The notes under the pieces are model-generated. The model made no database searches, was not told the DNA's origin, and saw only the letters and a list, made by a program, of their open reading frames with translations. From contig JACCGJ010004942.1 of the NCBI GenBank assembly GCA_013407085.1, positions 1 through 64,000 of the forward strand: 64,000 nucleotides of DNA. Reading direction: 5' to 3'. Positions 57,746 to 64,000 of the stretch are shown here, piece by piece (the stretch's first letter is position 1; every line of letters starts with the position of its first letter). Source of the DNA: Atriophallophorus winterbourni (lineage: Eukaryota; Platyhelminthes; Trematoda; Plagiorchiida; Microphallidae). Both the position numbers and the translations under genes were made by a program.

Positions 57746-59559
57746 ATTTAAGTTTTAATATCACGTGATTTATAGGAATTTTTCCGCAAGTGTTCATATG
57801 AAGTTCGTGTTTTGTATATTTGTCCACAGTATACGAACATATAATCCCAGTGTAACAGATATACGGAAGAGAGCTAATTTTCAATGAAAATCATTTTGAT
57901 TTTAAGTAAGTAGTATTGAGACTAAAGTGGCGTAAAACATAATTTAATTTTAACTGGGCTAACTATTTTGTTTAGTTATTAATTGGATTAATTGTAGTGA
58001 TTTCAACAAACACGATCTTATCCATTTCATCATAAACTACAAATAATCACAGAGATTTTACTATTCATATTTTGCTGGTTTTCTCATGGAACTTACAGAT
58101 AAAACGAAGGATATAGCTCTCAGTATTCACACATCAAGCTTAACAAAGAATGTTATAAATATCAAAAATATAATGGAAATTAGTGTCACATGATATTGAT
58201 TTAGCTCATCCGATCAATGTTGGGCATGATAATGAGAGATTACATACCAACACTTTTGACGCAAAAGTCGGGTTTATTATTTGATGACTATTTCCTCAGC
58301 CGACCGCAAAGTACGTCCACTGAGTCTTCTTGATACTTTGTGATGAACAGTGTATACCATAGAGAATGCATCATGAGTTTTCATTCGTTAGCCCACGTCG
58401 ACCAGATAGGCCAGGGAAATATTTTTTGCGGCTAACTTGCTGATGTATAGTCATTCGATTTTCCACTTTCCGTGTCGTAATGCTGAAGTATCCCGCCCCA
58501 TAGAAGCAGATGAATTGGTTAATGCTCTTTGATTTTGCCTTTGTGGCGGTCAGTATTCCAGCTGCTTTCTGAACACCGGTTTGTTGTTCCACGTTATTTC
58601 CACAATTCCAAATTTGATGCTCATTTTACTATTTATTCTAGTTTCGCTAAAGGTTTTGTCTTCGAGTTAAATACGAAGACAAAAAGGCTTCCTGAAATCA
58701 GTTGACTGATGAACCTATTTTAGCATTGCTTCCAAGTGTGTTTTAATGAATCATGTTGGATGACCATGTTTAACTTCTTATCAGCCCAAGTTTTCCGTTG
58801 AAGTCTCTTCAGAACAATTCCTTTTTTCTCATGTGATAAAGTTATATACCAAAATTTTTTTTATGAGTTCAATGTGGGTTCAATTATAAAGTGAGGGTAA
58901 AGTCCAGTTTCTATTGATTTTCGAAAAACAATTCTACTCAAGATTTCATGTCGTCTTCTTTCTAGTTAAACATCGAGGAAAGCCTAATGTCCATTATTTT
59001 GAAGTTCTTACGTAATTGAGAAAATTTTATGTTCATTATTGATTCGAATTTTTTTGTTTTAAATATTTTTCAATGACACTTCTTGTTTAACTGAAGTATA
59101 AAACTGAATCATTTCGGTATCGTACGAATAATATTTTCGTTGAAAATATAATTAGTCCGGACGAAAATAAAAGATATAATTTTACAGGTCACTAGAATAA
59201 TAATTTATTGAATAACCAATAAAAATATCAAATTTCAAGCGCTGGACTAAAAATCATGTACAAAACGTTCAATAAATTTTTATATGAGACTGATTTTTTC
59301 ATCAGCTTTGTTGAGAATTTTTTTACTTTATATAAGATTGCGATTAAAGTGATTCAACAGGAAATAGTCTATAATTATGCTAGGGTTCGCTGCATAATTA
59401 AAGAGTGGGATATCCTGGGGTTATTTTGCCAGAATAATTAATTTATACGCATTTATATCCAATAATCATCGACATTCCAAAATATCTGATGTGAGATAAC
59501 TTGGTAAAATATGTCGTCTGAGCAGCTTGACTTGTTTCATACTGAAGTTAATTTGTGTG
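57746..59559. other. Sequence without recognised features
   Basis: A minus-strand frame at 58592-58371 (73 codons) and its neighbourhood looked faintly like an old retroelement but could not be assigned. The rest is A+T-rich and featureless. Confidence 0.3.
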
Positions 59560-59830
59560 TTCGAGTAAACGTGTGATTGAACAGGTTGATCCGAGGAATG
59601 CGATCTATGCACGTACTAGTGGGGAATGTGATCGAAGTGCATGCAAATACGGAATTTTATATATGTGTTTGGGCACATGTGTTTGAGCATGTGTTTGAAA
59701 AGGTTAGTCGTGCCCACCTTATCCAACAGTGGAATACAAGCGCAAATAGTTTAACAATTTTCCTGATCATACTGTCCTACCTGATGAGTGCAAACAACAC
59801 AAAACAGGTTGATAAGTGTGATAAAAATGG
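59560..59830 (+). repeat. Hammerhead unit, plus orientation, decayed
   Basis: The body at 59630-59720 has GTGCATGCAAATACGG and TGTGTTTGGGCACATGTG. The ribozyme at 59770-59820 reads ACTGTCCTAC, CUGAUGA, GUGC-AAACA-ACAC, then AAAA in place of GAAA and CAGGUU in place of CCGGUA. Loss of G12 should abolish cleavage. Confidence 0.65.
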
Positions 59831-62289
59831 ATAAAAATTTGAATATTTGAATCTAATATAGTTAAGTAAGTCTTTTCGCAATTTTGCAATACTTATAGTC
59901 AATCCGGATTTTTTTGCAAGCATTGTGATGAGCGTAATAGATCAAACTCGTCATGTAATAATTCCATCAGTCATCTTTGAAACAAATATACTAGAAGATT
60001 AATATGTTCATTTATCGTAATACAAACACAACCTGCTCGAAACTTGATTGTATAGCTATTTATTATATAGAAAATTATTATAGTTTTTAAGTTCAACCAC
60101 ATCATTAAATTAACATAAACAGTGTGTTGAAATTTTGACTTTTACAATATTTCATTTTTTTATTTTCAAACGAAAATTCAGGTTTTATTCCCTATACACT
60201 TGGACTTCCAGCTGTTGGTTCCCAGCAAACAGAGACTAAATTGTGGTTAAATTTGTAACACTTTAACCTAATCATGAAATCTATTGTGTGAAGAATACTA
60301 GTAACGAGAAGAACAAGAGGTGACAACGGTGTTTTTTAAATATTAATATATGTCCAACTTTTTAAACGGCTGTCAGTAGCGTACGTTTAACTTTTAAGCA
60401 GAAACAAACGTTGATGATTCTTGAAATAAGTGCTATTAATTGCTTAATGGACAATGTTTCCCTGGAATACTGGTCAATCATGCTGATGACGTCTATGAAA
60501 AATATGTTTCAAACAAAGTCTGTTATAGCGTCAAGGTTAAGTGGCGCCTGAATTTCCCATTTATGATATTGATAACCGTAGATTCACGACAATTATGAAT
60601 AACCCTGATGATAGTGGTATCGAGATGCATGCGTTTAATTGAGATACGTTTTCGGGGATTGTGTTTCACAAATTCCTAGAAGCCTATGCGAATTCTCCTA
60701 CTTAACCTTATTATGCTGCTCGCATTATTATTGTGAATTTAGTTGTAATGAGATTGAAAAGTCCTTTCCATGCATATATCAGATAATTATGCGAGATTAC
60801 TAATCCTTATAACTGAATCAATTAAAAAAATTGATATTTAACTTAAATATTACTTCAGCTTTTGTTTTTGACCGGATACGTCAGTTGTTTACCGAGCCGC
60901 ACGTGAATAGCACGCGATATTAATTAATTTCATAACATTAGACAATCAACCAACGTCATGTGTTGCCAACGCGTTGCTTGCTGTCACAAAATATACATCA
61001 ACGATTGACGACGTCTAAACAACTGTGTGGATATGAATTACAGAACTGACAATCCGTTTATTATGCAAAATACATCGCTAGTACAAAGAAAGAATATTTT
61101 AAATTCTATCACATTTGTATCAACAAACTATATGAGTTAGAACTAATCAACAATTAATCGGGAAACGTTGGCAAAGTTATAATGTGCTCATTCGATTCCA
61201 TCTACTTCCAGGCTGCAAAATCCACGACACGCATTAAACAAACGGATTATGTAGTTTTAATATGTAAATAATAAGAACTCCCTTGCACGAGAAAGAAACA
61301 TTTAGGAAATCAACTAGTTGTTCGATAGACAAAATAGCTTCAGATTTGCACAACACGCGACTGAAAGAATTTCTGATGTTTATCGAAAAACATGTTGATA
61401 TGTCATAATTTCTTGAGAAATCTGAGCGAAAACTGAACGCATTGTCATTGTAACAACGTCATTAACTTCAATCCCGAATGGCTTAATATAATGAAAAACA
61501 ATGACTCTACCTTATAACTTAATTAGCCTCATTTACAGATTTCCCCATATGATCGCACGAGTATTATTTAAAATCGCTTTGTCTTATCAGGCATTTAGCT
61601 TTCTGTACGTTTCACAAATCATTAAATCAAATAGATAAACAACGCCTTACTGTTGTGCTGACAGAAACTAAACGATTAATTCATCTGCTAAACGCATTGT
61701 AATTATTGAAAACTGACTATTGCTAACACTTATACGCCTATGATTAATCTAGTCTTGCATGCACTACTAGTACTTCTAAAATAAAACACATTTTGTTCCT
61801 TTTTCTCATTAAAATGGGTACTATTTCGCAAAAAGGCACTTTTAAACAATATCAAATGGGATATAATTTGAGATACATCAGGTAAACTGTATTTTGATCA
61901 CCATAGCCACCTTATTTTCTAACCAGCGACACATGGATTGTTTGTTTGTTCAATTATTTTTAATGTTTTTTTCTCTTAAATCACAATCTATTTAAACATG
62001 TACGCTTATATGAAAATTGGGGGAAAATATAAAATTTTCTTTGAATATTTTTAATGCAAACATGCACGCATAACCATATTGTTTAATGCTTACAACTAAC
62101 CAATGACAAACTCACTGGAGGTGACATTTTGATGTGCAATATTGAAATTATATAGTTACCACTAAAAGATGACAATTTTGATAGATTTTCTCTGCATATT
62201 TTGGAAGGCTAAATCTCAGTGTTCAGATCGCCAGTTAAACTTTAAGATGTAGGCATTGGCAACTTTTAATTCAAGAGGAATTTTCCGTC
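59831..62289. other. A+T-rich sequence without recognised features
   Basis: Nothing with protein or repeat character was seen. No long open frames occur. Confidence 0.4.
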
Positions 62290-62930
62290 ATTTCAAACAT
62301 CAAGAGCATGTATAGGAAATGCGAGCATATACGAAATTATGGTCACAGTTCACGGATTTCATAAATTCGCATGTGATAGCACGTGTGGTTGAACAATTTG
62401 TTTGAGCCGCTCATGCAACTTCAAATGGTTATCAATTATTCGGATCCCTTTCGTATGAGTGTGGACAGCAAAATATTGGTCATGAGGTTTGTTTGATAGA
62501 AACACATGCATATACAAAGGAATATACATAGTTTGCTCTCACTACTCGAACTGTGCAAGTTGTCCAAAATATATGTTGTGTGCGTGATGGAAATGCATGC
62601 AAATATGTATATTTCTATTAAATCCATGGGTTTAACCTCATTAACATGTGTATGTAGTCAATATTGAACATGATTTGTAGTCCAGCCTCATTCAAGAGTG
62701 ACTTTGAAGTACTAATTTTGTTTGCAATACGTACTTTGCTACAATTAATGAGGATTTTGTTTGTTTTTCTAGCATTTTAACGTTTCAACGAAGACGCTCT
62801 TTGTCTGCGTTGGAAATGCATTCAAATACGTTTTTAGTTATAGACTATGTGTTTAACCATGATGAGGCCGAATGGTGTACTCGCGTTAATACAAGCTAAT
62901 CTTGTCAGTTAGATCCAACTGTTTTTTTTC
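62290..62930 (+). repeat. Three decayed hammerhead-unit bodies
   Basis: Related blocks start near 62310 (TATAGGAAATGCGAGCATATACG), 62583 (GATGGAAATGCATGCAAATATG) and 62808 (TTGGAAATGCATTCAAATACG). Each is followed by a GTGTTTAACC or TGGTTGAAC word. The last two are 225 bases apart, close to the unit length, so they may be a decayed tandem. No ribozyme core is visible. Confidence 0.5.
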
Positions 62931-63659
62931 AGTTTAAAATTTAGTAACCTTCCTCACATATTTCAAGGTTTGTAGATACTGATATTTGAAGATAGGTCAT
63001 AATAACGCCAGGTCGTACGACGTGAACTGTCATCCTGTCCTAACATCTATTCGTCACGTCTCGAGACCATTCGTTCAAACTTAATCCTATTCAACTATGT
63101 TTTCTGTTTAGCAGTTCATTTAGTGACGTTTCATGCAACACGCACATACGGTCAAACCCTAAACAAGACAAGAAAACGCCAACTCGCGGTTGTTTATTAT
63201 CACAATGCAAAAATAAATAAATACGCTTGAATAGCATAGTTGATTCTTGTAACCACACAAATCAGAAATTTCATTTGTGCTGTTTATCACCGTAATCTAG
63301 TTCGTTAGTCAAATTTGTGCAAACCGGTTTCAGAAAATCACGTTGTATTTTCAATATTTTCCGGGCAGTTTTGTGATTTTTCGTCAGACATTTAGACAAT
63401 TCATAATCAAGTGTTGTGCCTAAGGAGAGTGGTAAGCATGCAATTCGAGAACTCTTGTACAACGCATTTCAATTGTGTTGCATTTTATCGAAACGGTCCA
63501 CATGAGAATGCTATGTTTTTCGTTCGTCAAAGCTCAATACATGTGAATCATCACTACAGGTTCATTGTTTGTTGAAAATATAATCCTTGATTGGTCACCT
63601 ACCAGTTCAGCGAATGACCAAGAATACGTTTACTTTACGTTAACATAGAACACACATAG
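62931..63659. other. Sequence without recognised features
   Basis: A 63-codon minus-strand frame at 63462-63271 lacks recognisable motifs. Nothing else was seen. Confidence 0.3.
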
Positions 63660-63900
63660 TAATGTGTTGCTCACATCCCTATCCCTTACACACCACTACT
63701 GGTTTCAGGCTGTTTGCCATCGTCGGGTGGAGACAGTAAGATCAGGTTCAGTGAGCCTTGAAACAGTGGATTAAAGGTAAACGAGGTTATACTTGTATGC
63801 CAACTGTTATATAGGGTTCGTACAACGAACCACGATGTTCAGACACGGAATCACAAAGTGATTCTTGGTCAAGCACTCGAGGCACTTATGGATGACCAAA
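63660..63900 (-). repeat. Full-length variant-2 hammerhead unit
   Basis: This unit has the ribozyme at 63685-63740, the middle part ending gtatgccaactg, and the tail at 63808-63890. The tail has two perfect hairpins: GGTTCGT-ACA-ACGAACC (63816-63832) and GAATCAC-AAA-GTGATTC (63847-63863). It is the most complete variant-2 unit in the window. Confidence 0.75.
63685..63740 (-). ncRNA. Hammerhead ribozyme motif with best stem I
   Basis: On the minus strand stem I pairs CUUAC with GUAAG and CCAC with GUGG, separated by an internal loop (UGUCU opposite UGU), the layout of natural type I hammerheads. The core reads CCGACGA, with U4 changed to C. Stem II is GGC/GCC with an AAACA loop; GAAA is intact; stem III reads CCAGUA. 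The U4 change should block activity. Confidence 0.7.
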
Positions 63901-64000
63901 GTAACACACATATTATGAAGGAACATTTTGCACACCTCACATCACGCCTGCGTATATTATCAGACTTTCAACTCACTCACTGCCAGCTGTCAAAACTTGA

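Noticed and set aside
58250..58900. Minus-strand sequence as a Penelope-type element with a GIY-YIG-like remnant
   Set aside because: Only a few residues fit the pattern and no reverse transcriptase motif was found nearby.
1..64000. CRISPR arrays, bacterial operons or ribosome binding sites
   Set aside because: The window is clearly eukaryotic; the short regular repeats are a satellite and ribozyme units, not CRISPR repeats with unique spacers.

Overview
This is eukaryotic DNA, roughly two thirds A+T by eye. It has no long intact gene and is crowded with broken non-LTR retrotransposons, hammerhead-ribozyme repeats, a satellite and MITE-like elements. The LINE types (CR1/Jockey-like and RTE-like), the many hammerhead units and some very short introns fit a digenean flatworm, most likely a schistosome. 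That placement is inference from repeat content; no species marker was seen.

Layout. From 708 to 18970 lies a very large, diverged inverted repeat: left arm about 708-6600, spacer about 6600-10670, right arm about 10670-18970. Both arms carry the same CR1-like LINE (called CR1-A here), RTE-like fragments (RTE-A) and a 108-bp satellite. Next to the right arm is a three-copy tandem array (18971-21500). From 21965 to 22816 on the minus strand is the best candidate for a real host gene: four closely spaced exons with compatible splice phases and a CUB-like cysteine and hydrophobic pattern. More candidate exons of the same style lie upstream at 28022-28187, 30191-30342, 32001-32137 and 38149-38351, so 22-38 kb may be one gene with long repeat-filled introns.

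From 32 to 54 kb the window is mostly LINE debris. The youngest element is a GC-richer RTE (RTE-B, 34975-36737), flanked by a 12-bp target-site duplication and inserted inside an older CR1-A copy. From 54.9 kb to the end the sequence is A+T-rich and mostly featureless, apart from a pogo/Tigger-like TA-flanked element (56289-57132) and several hammerhead units.

The hammerhead repeats are the most coherent system. Short units of about 229-240 bp, some in tandem, carry a type I hammerhead core (CUGAUGA...GAAA) with a 4-bp stem II, AAACA loop and a self-complementary ACCGGU as stem III. They resemble schistosome Sm-alpha elements and animal retrozymes. Most copies have decayed; the one at 25651-25694 keeps the best core. 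Boundaries marked 'about' were placed by eye from sequence resemblance, without alignment software.
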